Shown here in pieces: positions 21,340 to 31,200 of a stretch of 64,000 nt of DNA. A program made the translations under genes and the position numbers. Position 1 is the first letter of the stretch. Every line of letters begins with the position of its first letter. The notes beneath the pieces are model-generated. The model did no database searches and was not told where the DNA came from. It saw nothing but the letters and a program-made list of their open reading frames with translations. The stretch is from Isochrysis galbana (taxonomy: Eukaryota > Haptophyta > Isochrysidales > Isochrysidaceae), in assembly GCA_018136815.1 (NCBI GenBank), contig CM030934.1:3870710-3934709 (forward strand), read 5' to 3'.

Positions 21340-21690
21340 TCTAAGGCCGACACCTACATAAACGCGCAGTTTAAGAGATATTCGCATGGAGAACCTGTGA
21401 TGACTTGCAGTCTCATCGGTGCACGCCGTGCATGGGCACGGCGCGATGTGCATCGGTCCCCCCGCAGAGCCGCAGAGACGCCGTGCGTGCGCATGTCAAC
21501 TTGTAACTTGTTCCCTCTGCGTACCCCCTGAGGCCCACAACTACGTAAACTAGCCATATAAGAGATATTTCTTTACGCAGCACGTGTGATGACGTGCAAT
21601 CACATTGTGCACGCCGTGCGTGGGCACGGCGCGATGTGCATCGCCCCCCCCCCGCGCGGGGGCGCCTTGCGTGCGCATAGTAACTTCCAG
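21340..21690 (+). repeat. Imperfect tandem repeat, unit about 185 bases
   Basis: Both units contain AAGAGATATT, GTGATGACNTGCA and TGCACGCCGTGCNTGGGCAC followed by GGCGCGATGTGCATCG. Flanked by G/C-rich short repeats; no gene. Confidence 0.7.
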
Positions 21691-22073
21691 GAAGGTGCAC
21701 GCCGTGCGTTCACTCTTTCCGCGGGGGAACTCTGGGCGCGGAGGACGGGCGGGAACCCTGGGGGCACCCCCTGGGACCGTTGGATTATTACAGTATACGA
21801 CGTGAACATTAACGTTAAGGTGGTTCTGTAGGATTTAGAAAGAGGTGGGAAATCGGCAGGTGGGCGGCGGGGCGCGCGCTCTCCAGCGAGGAGCTCTTCC
21901 TCGCCAAGGGATGTCGTGGCGATGCATGGGATACCTGCCTTCGACGACCCACTGGGCACTATTCCAGTGGAGTTAGGTGGGCTCCCCAGCGCAGGTTCTG
22001 CGGCCGCCGAGCATCCTGCGCCGCCTCTGCACGTGGTGCAAGTGCAGCGTGGCCACCTGCCCACATCGTCTAC
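21691..22073. other. Possible disrupted coding sequence upstream of the LTR element
   Basis: The plus strand near 22020-22078 reads WCKCSVATCPHRL and would continue as CARSATHP after the element if the insertion is removed, hinting at a Cys-rich frame split by the insertion. Too short to identify. Confidence 0.25.
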
Positions 22074-22270
22074 GCTTCTGTCGCATTCGCGATGTCTCAG
22101 AGGCAAAAAGAAATAACAGTAAAAAAAAAAAGAAAAAGAAAAACAGTAAATAGTAAAAAAGAACAGAGGAAGAAAGAAGAAGAAAAGTGAAAAAGAAGAG
22201 ACAAAAACCCAGAGTATATAGGGCGGTTCTCAGCCCTTCCCATCGGCCCTATGGCTACGTAAACTCTCAC

Positions 22271-22333
22271 GTGGCATAGTGGTTCAACCCACCGCCTCCA
22301 CCAACCTTTTGCTCTGGGTCGCGAGTTCGAGTC
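22271..22333 (+). promoter_or_regulatory. Pol III-type A and B boxes in the 5' LTR
   Basis: TGGCATAGTGG (22271-22281) fits the A-box consensus TRGYNNARNGG closely and GTTCGAGTCC (22324-22333) fits the B box, about 50 bases apart. The intervening sequence does not fold as a full tRNA, so it resembles a decayed tRNA-derived SINE head. Confidence 0.6.
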
Positions 22334-23088
22334 CGGACGGAGCGCTCTGCAGTTCGAGCCCCGCTCCTTCTCCTCTCCGCTCTTCTTCTACAGTTAAATT
22401 CCACGCTCTTCGTCTACCGTTAAATTCCGCACTCCGTCTACCGTTAGAAATCCTGCCTCTTCCTACTGTTAAAAATTCCTGCCTCTTCCTACTGTTAAAA
22501 ATTCCGGCTACCGTTAAAATCCTGCCTCCGTCGCCTTGCCAAGACATTTCCTCTGCCTTCCTGCCGACTTCCTTGCCAGTTCCTTCCGCCCCGGTTTCCC
22601 GCTTGTCTCGAAAAACGGTTTCACCGCATTACGACCAAGCTTAGTGGGGAAACTCCTCGTCCAGTTCCGTTACCCGAAAATCTCGTTCATCTCGTCGGGC
22701 CATCAAGGCCATCTCGTTCATCTCGTCGGGCCATCAAGGCCATCTCGTTCATCTCGTCGTCGGGCCATCAGGCCATCTCGTTACATCTCGTTCACCTCGT
22801 TACAATCCAAGCTACGGCTTTGATTTCCACAATTTAGAGACATAAGGATTCCGCTTGCAGAAGGCTCGCGAGGACGCTCGTGATTAAGTCGGGGGGTGTC
22901 GCATTCGCGATGTCTCAGAGGCAAAAAGAAATAACAGTAAAAAAAAAAAGAAAAAGAAAAACAGTAAATAGTAAAAAAGAACAGAGGAAGAAAGAAGAAG
23001 AAAAGTGAAAAAGAAGAGACAAAAACCCAGAGTATATAGGGCGGTTCTCAGCCCTTCCCATCGGCCCTATGGCTACGTAAACTCTCAC

Positions 23089-23151
23089 GTGGCATAGTGG
23101 TTCAACCCACCGCCTCCACCAACCTTTTGCTCTGGGTCGCGAGTTCGAGTC
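23089..23151 (+). promoter_or_regulatory. Pol III-type A and B boxes in the 3' LTR
   Basis: Exact copy, 818 bases downstream of the first pair. Confidence 0.6.
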
Positions 23152-23654
23152 CGGACGGAGCGCTCTGCAGTTCGAGCCCCGCTCCTTCTCCTCTCCGCTC
23201 TTCTTCTACAGTTAAATTCCACGCTCTTCGTCTACCGTTAAATTCCGCACTCCGTCTACCGTTAGAAATCCTGCCTCTTCCTACTGTTAAAAATTCCTGC
23301 CTCTTCCTACTGTTAAAAATTCCGGCTACCGTTAAAATCCTGCCTCCGTCGCCTTGCCAAGACATTTCCTCTGCCTTCCTGCCGACTTCCTTGCCAGTTC
23401 CTTCCGCCCCGGTTTCCCGCTTGTCTCGAAAAACGGTTTCACCGCATTACGACCAAGCTTAGTGGGGAAACTCCTCGTCCAGTTCCGTTACCCGAAAATC
23501 TCGTTCATCTCGTCGGGCCATCAAGGCCATCTCGTTCATCTCGTCGGGCCATCAAGGCCATCTCGTTCATCTCGTCGTCGGGCCATCAGGCCATCTCGTT
23601 ACATCTCGTTCACCTCGTTACAATCCAAGCTACGGCTTTGATTTCCACAGCTTC

Positions 23655-24237
23655 ACGCTTCTGTGCCCGTAGTGCGACCCACCCGACGATGAAGAGGCAG
23701 CCGCTGTCGCGGCAGAGGCAGTGGCAGCTGGACAGGCGGCAGGTGGCAGTGTGCACGGAGCAGTGGCTCCAGTGAGTGAGGCTGGACGCGGACGGCCAGC
23801 TGTGGCTGTGTTGGGTGGAGCAGCCATACTCAGGCCCAGGGTTCGAGGACAAAGTGGGCAAGAAATTCAGGTGGTGCACACGCCTGGGCTGTGTCAGGGC
23901 ACTCTCTCACACCCAGATTGGCCACAGATCTAAGCTGCCGCGCTGCGTGGAGCGTAAAATTGAGGAGTTGCATGGCGAGTCTGTCGTCGGTTTCCGAGGT
24001 ATAAGGGCGTGTTAGAGATGTTCATACGGCAGTAGGAATGGGTGCTGCTACTTGTGCATGTGTGTGCTGCCTGCCACAGCATGGGAAGTAATGATACTTT
24101 TTGTCCATTTCTACCGTCTCAAATCATGTAAATTTTCCTCACATTGACCTGTTTGGTAGCCGCCAAGTCGACTTTAGAGAGTACTCCTCTCCACCACGCT
24201 TTCAGTGGGAGAAAGGGCACATCTTGTGGACAAGTGT
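23655..24237. other. Unassigned region after the LTR element
   Basis: Short frames such as DADGQLWLCWVEQPYSGPGF (plus, about 23780) look protein-like but match nothing I recognise. Confidence 0.25.
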
Positions 24238-24560
24238 AGCCCGTCCCCTTGTGCGCGACCCGCCACACGGCGCGGCGTGTGGTGCGGGCGCCGGGCGTGC
24301 CCCGCACGAGCGCGTTGAGCGGCTGCAGCAGGGCGAGGGCGAAGGCGACGATCCCGAGCGTGTGATGGGGGTGCGAGAAGTGGCGCCCTCGGGGCACCGA
24401 CGCGACGGCGAGCGCGACGCCGGCGGCGGCCACCGCAAGCCCGCTAAAGATTACGAGGACGCCACCCAGGCCACCCTTCGGCTTATGTTTGGTCCAACCA
24501 TCGAGAGTAAAGTCCCATCCATCAAGGCCATCAAAGCCGCAATGTCATGGTTGGCGACGC
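24238..24560 (-). pseudogene. Cytochrome b561-domain fragment, copy 1
   Basis: The minus-strand frame reads WDFTLDGWTKHKPKGGLGGV, then LVIFSGLAVAAAGVALAVAS, HFSHPHHTLGIVAFALALLQ, PLNALVRGTPGARTTRRAVW and RVAHKGTGY. This is the core of cytochrome b561 / DOMON-linked ferric-reductase-like proteins: two membrane helices with a haem-ligand His in HHTLG and a second in RVAHKG. After KGTGY the similarity ends. A second copy lies at 51146-51440. A captured or truncated exon rather than a full gene. Confidence 0.7.
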
Positions 24561-24780
24561 GCGGTGCCTTCAAACCCTTCGCCGGGTAGCCGGAGGGGGG
24601 GTGCTCCTGGGATTTCAGATCCCCGACAGCGAATAGCGTGTACAGCCACGGAAGCATTTGATATGGTATAGTAGGCTCTGCCCGAGGGTATACCCGGCTT
24701 CGAAGTTCCAGAGCTTACGCGGGGGCGGTACGGCGCACCCTTTTCGACGCACGAGGACGCGAAAGCCAACCGACTTCAGG
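24561..24780. other. Unassigned
   Basis: No feature is recognised between the b561 fragment and the next minus-strand frame. Confidence 0.3.
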
Positions 24781-25253
24781 GGGGGCACCGTGAGACATGA
24801 ATTAATTCCGAATCGACAGCTTTGATTGTACGAAGCAGATCATCACGACTCATATTGATGATTGTGTTCGCAGTGAACTTCTTGCTCAAGAGAGTGTGTA
24901 TCATATAAACCAGTGTGAATGGTTTATCGTTCTCGCAAATGGCATGTAAGGTGTCTTTAATGTTCGTCTTGTGCTTGAAATCGAATGATCTGTGATCTGA
25001 ATATGAACTTACATTCGAAAGTGTACGTGAACAAATTTGGGTTCGTCTCAAGCAGCCTCATCATGGAGTTGTTGCCCCCCCCCGGGATCGACGGCGGACT
25101 GATGCTGTCCAATGCTTCCGCAATAACCTGCATGGCAGATTTAGAAGTGCCATATGGCGGAAAGAGAGGTAAGATGAATTTTTTAAAGTTCTCGTCCATT
25201 TTTTTTATGATCCATTCCAATCGCTTGCGTACTAAATCATCATTTGTAGACAT
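24781..25253 (-). CDS. Unknown Lys-rich protein, frame-broken or spliced
   Basis: From the ATG at 25253 the frame reads MSTNDDLVRKRLEWIIKKMD, ILPLFPPYGTSKSAMQVIAE and ISPPSIPGGGNNSMMRLLE, then NPNLFTYTFEC before stopping at 24957. An overlapping frame continues FDFKHKTNIKDTLHAICEND and SKKFTANTIINMSRDDLLRT to 24776. The change occurs around GTAAGTTCATATTCAG (about 25005-25020), which looks like a 16-base intron but is shorter than any normal spliceosomal intron, so a frameshift is more likely. The base composition is clearly more AT-rich than its neighbours, suggesting transfer from a virus or other foreign source. I do not recognise the family. Confidence 0.35.
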
Positions 25254-25329
25254 GGTTGAGCACTGTGAGGTGGGTGCCTTTGCTTAGATATTAGACTTTT
25301 TTTGTACCGACGCATTGCGTATTGGGAAA

Positions 25330-25541
25330 CGAGGGGTACCAAATGAAGGCAAACGACCTAAGGTGGGGAAACTTCCCTTCTCTTTCGAGAGAAAGAGAGA
25401 GGGCGCTCCACAACCTACGATCCCATGCATCCAAGCGAAGCTTTTGACCGAGAACGAGAGAAAGCAGAGAATTATAACGATAAATGCCAAACGACGAAGA
25501 GAAGAGCGAAGCCTAACAAGTGTCGATTCGCGAATGCGACA
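25330..25541 (-). mobile_element. LTR fragment related to the gypsy 3' LTR
   Basis: On the minus strand TGTCGCATTCGCGAATCGAC begins at 25541 and matches 44488 onward for about 205 bases, including AAAAGCTTCGCTTGGATGCA and AAGGGAAGTTTCCCCACC. No internal retroelement sequence adjoins it; probably a solo or truncated LTR. Confidence 0.75.
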
Positions 25542-25638
25542 AAGTAACAAGCATCTACGTATATATTTCAAGATCAAGATATACTACATAGACGATCTGA
25601 CATCTGACGGTGCACAAGCACGGCTTTTGGAGAGTTGA

Positions 25639-25686
25639 AGACGAGCTGAGAGCTGAGAGCTGAGAGCTGAGAGCTGAGAGCTGAGT
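25639..25686 (+). repeat. (GAGCTGA)n tandem repeat
   Basis: About six heptanucleotide units. Confidence 0.85.
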
Positions 25687-26502
25687 GCCTGCGTGCCTGC
25701 TGCCTGTCTAATGTCTAATACTCTAATCCCCTTTCTATTTCTATTTCTACGGCTGCTGCTCTCCACTCTCCACCCCATCCTTTCCCCCCGGCGGTATCCG
25801 CCCCGCCCCCTTCCCCAGCGCGGCGCCGGGGCGGTGCGCCTCCCCCCCCCCTCCCCTCTCCCTCTTCCCCCTTCTCCCCCTCCTCTCCCTCTCCCTCTCC
25901 CTCTCCTCCATCGATCTGGCCCGCCCATCGAGCCGGCGCGCCGTGCACCTCCCCTATCCCCCATTTCCTCTGCTCGCTTCCGCTTCCTCGCAGTCCCTCG
26001 GCCCCCCCGCCACATCTCCCACGGGAGACCCCCTCTCCCTCCTCCCCTCTCCCCAGCTTGCTCAGCACAGCGTGCGATCGTGCTCTCGGAGCCTCCAGCC
26101 CAGTTCCATCTGTTACCCTCCTGCCGCTCCGCGCCCGAGCTCGCGCTTACACACTCGCTGCCCTCTCACGAGAGTCCGCCCTTCTCCACCACACACCCCA
26201 TCCCACTCACCGAGCACCACTTCTATCCCCCCTCAGCACACACACGTCGCCCTTTCGCATTCTCCCCGAGCGGTGAGGGCCGCACACGCGCGACTCAAAC
26301 TGCGAGCCAACACGCCCCTTGCATGCCGCGTCGCTGTCTCAGGTTTTCTCAGCATGTGCCTCAAGCCACTGCCTAACCTGTGCGTGCCACCAATCATCAC
26401 CCAACGGCCGATGCAGCACCACAGCGTGCCTGACACGCGATCTCCGCCTTGCGCGCGTATCTTTGCACACGACCGCACGTATGCTGACCGTCCGAGGATC
26501 GT
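25687..26502. other. Pyrimidine-rich intergenic region
   Basis: C/T-rich on the plus strand with CCCTCTCC repetition at 25845-25910. It may hold the 5' leader or an upstream exon of the gene at 26503; none can be defined. Confidence 0.35.
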
Positions 26503-26706
26503 ATGTGCCCGCGCAGTTCCCCCCCGATTGAGAAGTGGGTGAAGCACAAGGAGGACTTCCACGTTCGGTACAAGCACACCCCTAGGACTGTGCGTGATGC
26601 TCTCATCTGGGGGGTGGCCGTTCCATTTGTGGTCTACCAGCTCGTCAAGTTGGAACAGCAGCGTGTAGAGGCTCGCAACGGCCGCCCGGGCACCAAATTC
26701 TTCTAA
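26503..26706 (+). CDS. Mitochondrial complex I NDUFB4 (B15)-like small subunit
   Basis: A 67-residue product from the ATG at 26503: EKWVKHKEDFHVRYKHTPRT, then the membrane helix DALIWGVAVPFVVYQLV and the C-terminal GRPGTKFF. The plan (basic amphipathic N-part ending in W/YxxT.R, one helix, a conserved GRP.KF end) and the length are those of the small plant and algal complex I subunit usually annotated as NDUFB4/B15-like. It would sit in the membrane arm of NADH:ubiquinone oxidoreductase. An acceptor-like CCCGCGCAG lies inside the first codons, so the true N-terminus may come from an upstream exon. Confidence 0.6.
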   Translation: MCPRSSPPIEKWVKHKEDFHVRYKHTPRTVRDALIWGVAVPFVVYQLVKLEQQRVEARNGRPGTKFF

Positions 26707-28200
26707 AATCTTCTCTGATGACAAGAGATGTGAAGGCGAGCACGTCCTCTGGCTGGCTTGATGCGGCCAAATGGTTGTCCTTCTTGGCTACACGAAATCT
26801 TATGAAACCTGCCATGGGTAATGGATCGGGGCGCATGCACAAAAATCGGAGAAGTTAGCAGCAGTTGCACTATGTGATAAATCCAACACCAAGGTGCTAG
26901 CTCTCGGGTCGAGAATACTCAAACACGTTTTGAGTAGAGTTGTGCACGTACTATGCAAGTTTTCTAGGGACAACGATGTGTGTGTGTCCATGTGTCTGTT
27001 TGCGTGGTGTGTGTGGGTGTGTTCGCGCACGCGTGTCGTGATGTGTGGTCTGAGCATGCGTGCACCACCGGCAGGGGGCGTTTCTGATACGAGCACGCCT
27101 GTAGTGCATCACGCGGTGATCACGATTTGTTGTGTTGCTACATTTTGTTCTTGAAAGGGAAAGGTCGTTTGCTGCTTTTTCTATTTGCTGTTTGGTTTGT
27201 GGTTTGGTACCACCTCCCCCCCCGCCATTCGGCTTGGGAGGGGTGCACGCCTCGGAACCATAGTAGAGACTATATAGCAATCTTACCGCACATACTTTAT
27301 TCACGCAGCAAACTTTCTACACCCCCAGCTCCCTTGCGGCCCTTGCTCTTCCCCCCCCCCCCCCCCCGCCACCAGTGCGGACAGTGATCCATCAGGCGCG
27401 ACTCCCCCGAGCTACACTGCACTAGCGCAGGGCGTACGGGGAACCTACTTTTATAAGCGGGGGTCAATGGGGGCCTCGCGCCACCCACACTCCATCGCGG
27501 ACACCCTCTTGGGTGGGCCCGCACAACCAACCCCAGCCCCTTGCAGGGGCTGGGCACTCAACAAGCACCTCACCCAGGCGCCCCTGCCCCGCAAGAACCT
27601 CGTCCAACGCTAGCTGCTGGTGCGCCCTCGCATGCAATCTCCAAAAGTGAGATCAGCCTTGCTCTAACACTGGCGGCGGCCTGCAGGCCCGGACCGCCAG
27701 TGCGCGGGCTGCGGTATGCAATGCGAAAGCACGCACGGCAGAAGGGAGGGGGTCTTGCGGAAGCGGTCGGCATGGGGACGCATATGGTAACGACGACGAT
27801 TTTTGCTAGCGGAAAACCACATTTCACAAGCACGCACACGAACAGTCACTCACTCAATCTCGAAAAGAAAAAGAATGTTGATGGTCTTCGATAAATGGTT
27901 GGTTCAAGGTAATTCTCACGCAGGTGGCAATCGTTTGGTTGCTACAATAGGCCTCGAGGAACAGGAATGCCTCTCTCTCTTGTCCATCGCCACCCGGAAT
28001 ACTTTTGGTATGTGGCGTAGGCGAGGCTGCTGAACACGGCCATCAGTGCGTGCCGTGGTCCTTGCCCCCTCGCCGGGCATGACGTAGACACAGCGACAGC
28101 TCTTTCTCATAATCGAAAAGTAGAACACAAGGGTTTCCGTCACGGCAAGATTTGGCGTCCTGCGGCGAATTTCTCAGTGCATGATGGCGTGAGAGTTCGC
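26707..28200. other. Intergenic with simple repeats and a dispersed repeat
   Basis: GTGT-rich stretch at 26980-27040, C15 at 27352-27367, and the dispersed repeat at 27587-27672. No gene is recognised. Confidence 0.4.
27587..27672 (+). repeat. Dispersed 85-base repeat, copy 2
   Basis: CCGCAAGAACC ... ATCTCCAAAAGTGAGATCAG ... CTTGCTCTAACACT; inverted relative to 7117-7201. The near-identical stretch includes 30 bases around AAGTGAGATCAGCCTTGCTC. Confidence 0.75.
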
Positions 28201-31200
28201 TCAAGCTTCATGCAACCCCCTGCGCCGTCGCAGTTCACCACCATCAACTCCGACGGCCGCGCCCTCCCCAAACTCATCGAGGAGCTTCTGCAGCTCCCTC
28301 ACGCCCTTGGTCTTATCGCGCTTCGTGTCTTCGATCGCCCTCTCATCTCTTCCGCCGCCACTCCCTGAGAATGGCTCGTAGTTCATCGTAGACTCGTTGC
28401 CGATTTCGGCCTGACCCTCCCTTCTATCGAGTTCTATGTGCGTCACGGCGCACGGCCTGGTCTGTCTCTCGTCCGCCATCGCCGCCTCAGTGTCTACAAC
28501 GTCACCCTCGCTCGTCGCGAGTTTGACGCGCCCGAAATCGTCGGCGGGGATGTCACTACTCGCAGGTTGAGCTGTGCCGGCAGTCATTGCGGATGTCACC
28601 ACCTCCGTCGAATACTCGGCATCAGCCGACCGGGTCGGGACTGAGGCCAAGAGCCGCTCGAGCTGTGAAAGTAGCCTCGGATGTGGGGCAAGGAGTGCTT
28701 GTAGCTCTGGTCCGAGTGAGCTGGTGTTGTCATCGACATCGCCTAGCTGCGCCGCATGTGCAGTATCGAATTCAGCCAGCAGCTGCGACAGGCGCTCAAA
28801 TGTATCAGGCGAGGATGCAAGCAGCTCTTCGCGAGCGAGCAGTACGAAATCCTCCATGGATGCGAAGACTGGCGTTGTGCTACGACCGTCCGCAGGCCCG
28901 TCGATTGGGGAGACGTCCACGCCAGAACCGATCTTACTCTTCAAGACCGACGGCTCTCCACCTTCGCTCTCGCCAGAATTGGCTGGCGATGTGGCGGGGG
29001 CTGATGCGGCAGGCGCGGCGTTGGCGCTAGGAGACTTGGAGGCAGATGAAGACTTGTGCAGCTTTTGCCTCTGCTCTTGCTCTTTGCGCCGCTTTCCACT
29101 GAACGTCTCCGGAAGCCGGCGGATCTGCGCGAGTGAGACAGTCTGCTCATCCCAGTCGTCGTACTGGACGCGATAGCTGCCACGCTCCGTGATGTGCACG
29201 ATGGTGCCTTTGTACCAGTGTTCCTCGCCTGGCCAGGCTGCGATCACCTCAAGTCCCTCTGAGAGGTTGGCGCGCTCAGGCATCGCATCGAGCACGAGCT
29301 CGCGTGCCGTCACCCATTGGTCCGTGCCGGAGTCCAGCCGTACCATGACCCATTTTGAGGACGACTGCACCTTTTGAATGACGCCATGCGAAAATTTGAT
29401 AAACGAGATACGCGCCCATACTGCCGCGCCAACTTCAAAACCTTCAGCCGCGAGCTCCGGGGGAGCACGCTTCTTCGGCTTCTCAGTTAACACTGAGGCC
29501 TCCGTATCGTTCTTTCTCGGCTTGACCTCCGCTGCCCCTGTGGGTTCGCTCTGCGCTTGTTGGACGGTTGCTCTCAGTTTCGAGGGAGGGGCGATCGTCG
29601 GGTCAACGTTGGCGCTCCTCATGCCCTTGGCGCTCCCCGTGTCCTTGGCGCTCCCCGCGTCCTTTGCGTTCCCCACGTTGTTGGCGCTCCTCGCCTTGTT
29701 GGCGCTCCCCGCGCTCTCATCTTTCTTGATGCTCCCCGCGCTCTCAAGGTCCTTGGCGCTCTCAAGGTCCTTGGCGCTCTCAACGCCTTTGGCGCTCTCG
29801 ACGCCCTTGGCGCTCTCGACGCCCTTGGCGCTCTCGACATCTTTGGCGCTCTCTGCATTCTTGGCGCTCTCCGCATTCTTGGCGTTCTCCGCTTTCTTGC
29901 CGAGAGCCAGGGCGGTCCGTTCAGCGGCGCGCTCCTCGCGAGCGGAAGGTGGTAGAGCAGGCGCCATGGCAGGCTCCGCCTGCATCTCCAGCTTGGCAGG
30001 CTTCGCGTTTGACGGCGAGCGCACCTTTATGGGGATTTCGCCTGCAAGGTCCCACTTGCGCAAATGCACGACAGGCCCTGAAGCCACTGCCACGCGGACC
30101 CAGCCATTGCCGACGTGAAGCACTTTGGCCTTCTCGCCCGCGTGCGCGCCCGCACAGACTGTCACCTCGGACTGCTCCGCCGGCACCTCGAGCTTTCGAT
30201 CGTGGCCTTGTCCATTTGCTGCTGCCGAGATGGACAACGACTCCTTGCGCTTCTTTGGCTCTGGATCGGCGGCTGGCTCATCCATATCGACGTCGGACAC
30301 ATCCGATGCGAGAATGGGGGCGCTGCTTGATTGTGTCCTGCTGTGCGCAACCAGGCGCGTAGCTTCCGGCATACGCAGCGTGAACGCACCGCCCAGCTTA
30401 ACGCGGATGTGTTCATGGCTCGTGGCCGGGGCTGCCTTTGATTGGCCACTATTTGCCTTGGAACCCGCCTTGCCCTTGGTTGGCGCATCGGTGGCCTTCT
30501 CCAGCAGCTCCAGCTGGTGCGGAAGCATGCCTCGGTCGTCCTCGTCCAGCCACATCCACTCATCCTCATCGGTCACCCACTCTCGTCGCACGTAGCCGTC
30601 CAGCTTTACCCGCAGCCCTTTGCGCAAGTCCACCGACACCACTTGTCCGCGATAAGGCACCGCCACGAGCTGCTTGCCCTGCCGCTCCATGTAAGAAACC
30701 TGTAGTCTCAGTCCAACAGCTTCCCGTGGAGTCAGGCCGCGAAGGTCGATCACGTCCTCCAAAACAGCAGCCGAGCCGTCGCTCTCCTCGCCCACATCAC
30801 CATCGCAACTCGATCTGGAAGCAGGCGTTTCGGCATGGGCGACTCCACGCTTGTCGGCCTCATCCTGGTACTCGCATGCGGTGTCTTGCGTACCAGCGCG
30901 AGGCATGCCATCCTCGTCCACCTTGGTCTCGCCAGCCCGCGGTCTCCGCTCGCCCGCAGAGGGCGGCGACGCAGCGGCCGACGACGTTGTGTGGGACGCG
31001 CCGGCCACAATGCATGAAGCAGTGGACTCTTTGTGCCAATCCATCACGCCCTGCATGAGAGGTGCAGACTGCTCCCACGTAGCTTCGAGTTCGACTGCCC
31101 TTGAGGCTTCGACGCGCGGCGCAGCGCCGAACCCGAGGAGCAGCGCGGCAACACCGTCGTCCTCGGCCGTAGTAGACAAGGTACTACTAGCGGGTGTCGG

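Larger units (their letters stand above)
22074..23654 (+). mobile_element. Compact two-LTR retroelement (TRIM-like) with target duplication
   Basis: Two apparently identical 753-base direct repeats (22079-22831 and 22897-23649) begin TGTCGCATTCGCGATG and end TTTCCACA. They are separated by only 65 bases, which end in a G6 polypurine run touching the second repeat. GCTTC flanks the element on both sides (22074-22078 and 23650-23654), a perfect 5-base target duplication. There is no gag or pol, so it must be mobilised in trans. Each repeat holds a TATA-like AGTATATAGGG, a tRNA-like A/B box pair, about six 25-base units around CTACCGTTAAAATTCC, and a 34-base repeat around CTCGTCGGGCCATCAAGGCC. 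Identity of the repeats points to a recent insertion. Confidence 0.88.

Noticed and set aside
22271-22340. A functional tRNA gene in the LTR
   Set aside because: A and B boxes are present but the T stem does not pair (only two of five pairs) and there is no acceptor stem.
22279-23641. Identical 121- and 95-codon frames in the two LTRs
   Set aside because: They duplicate because the LTRs duplicate; composition is repeat-like and no domain is visible.
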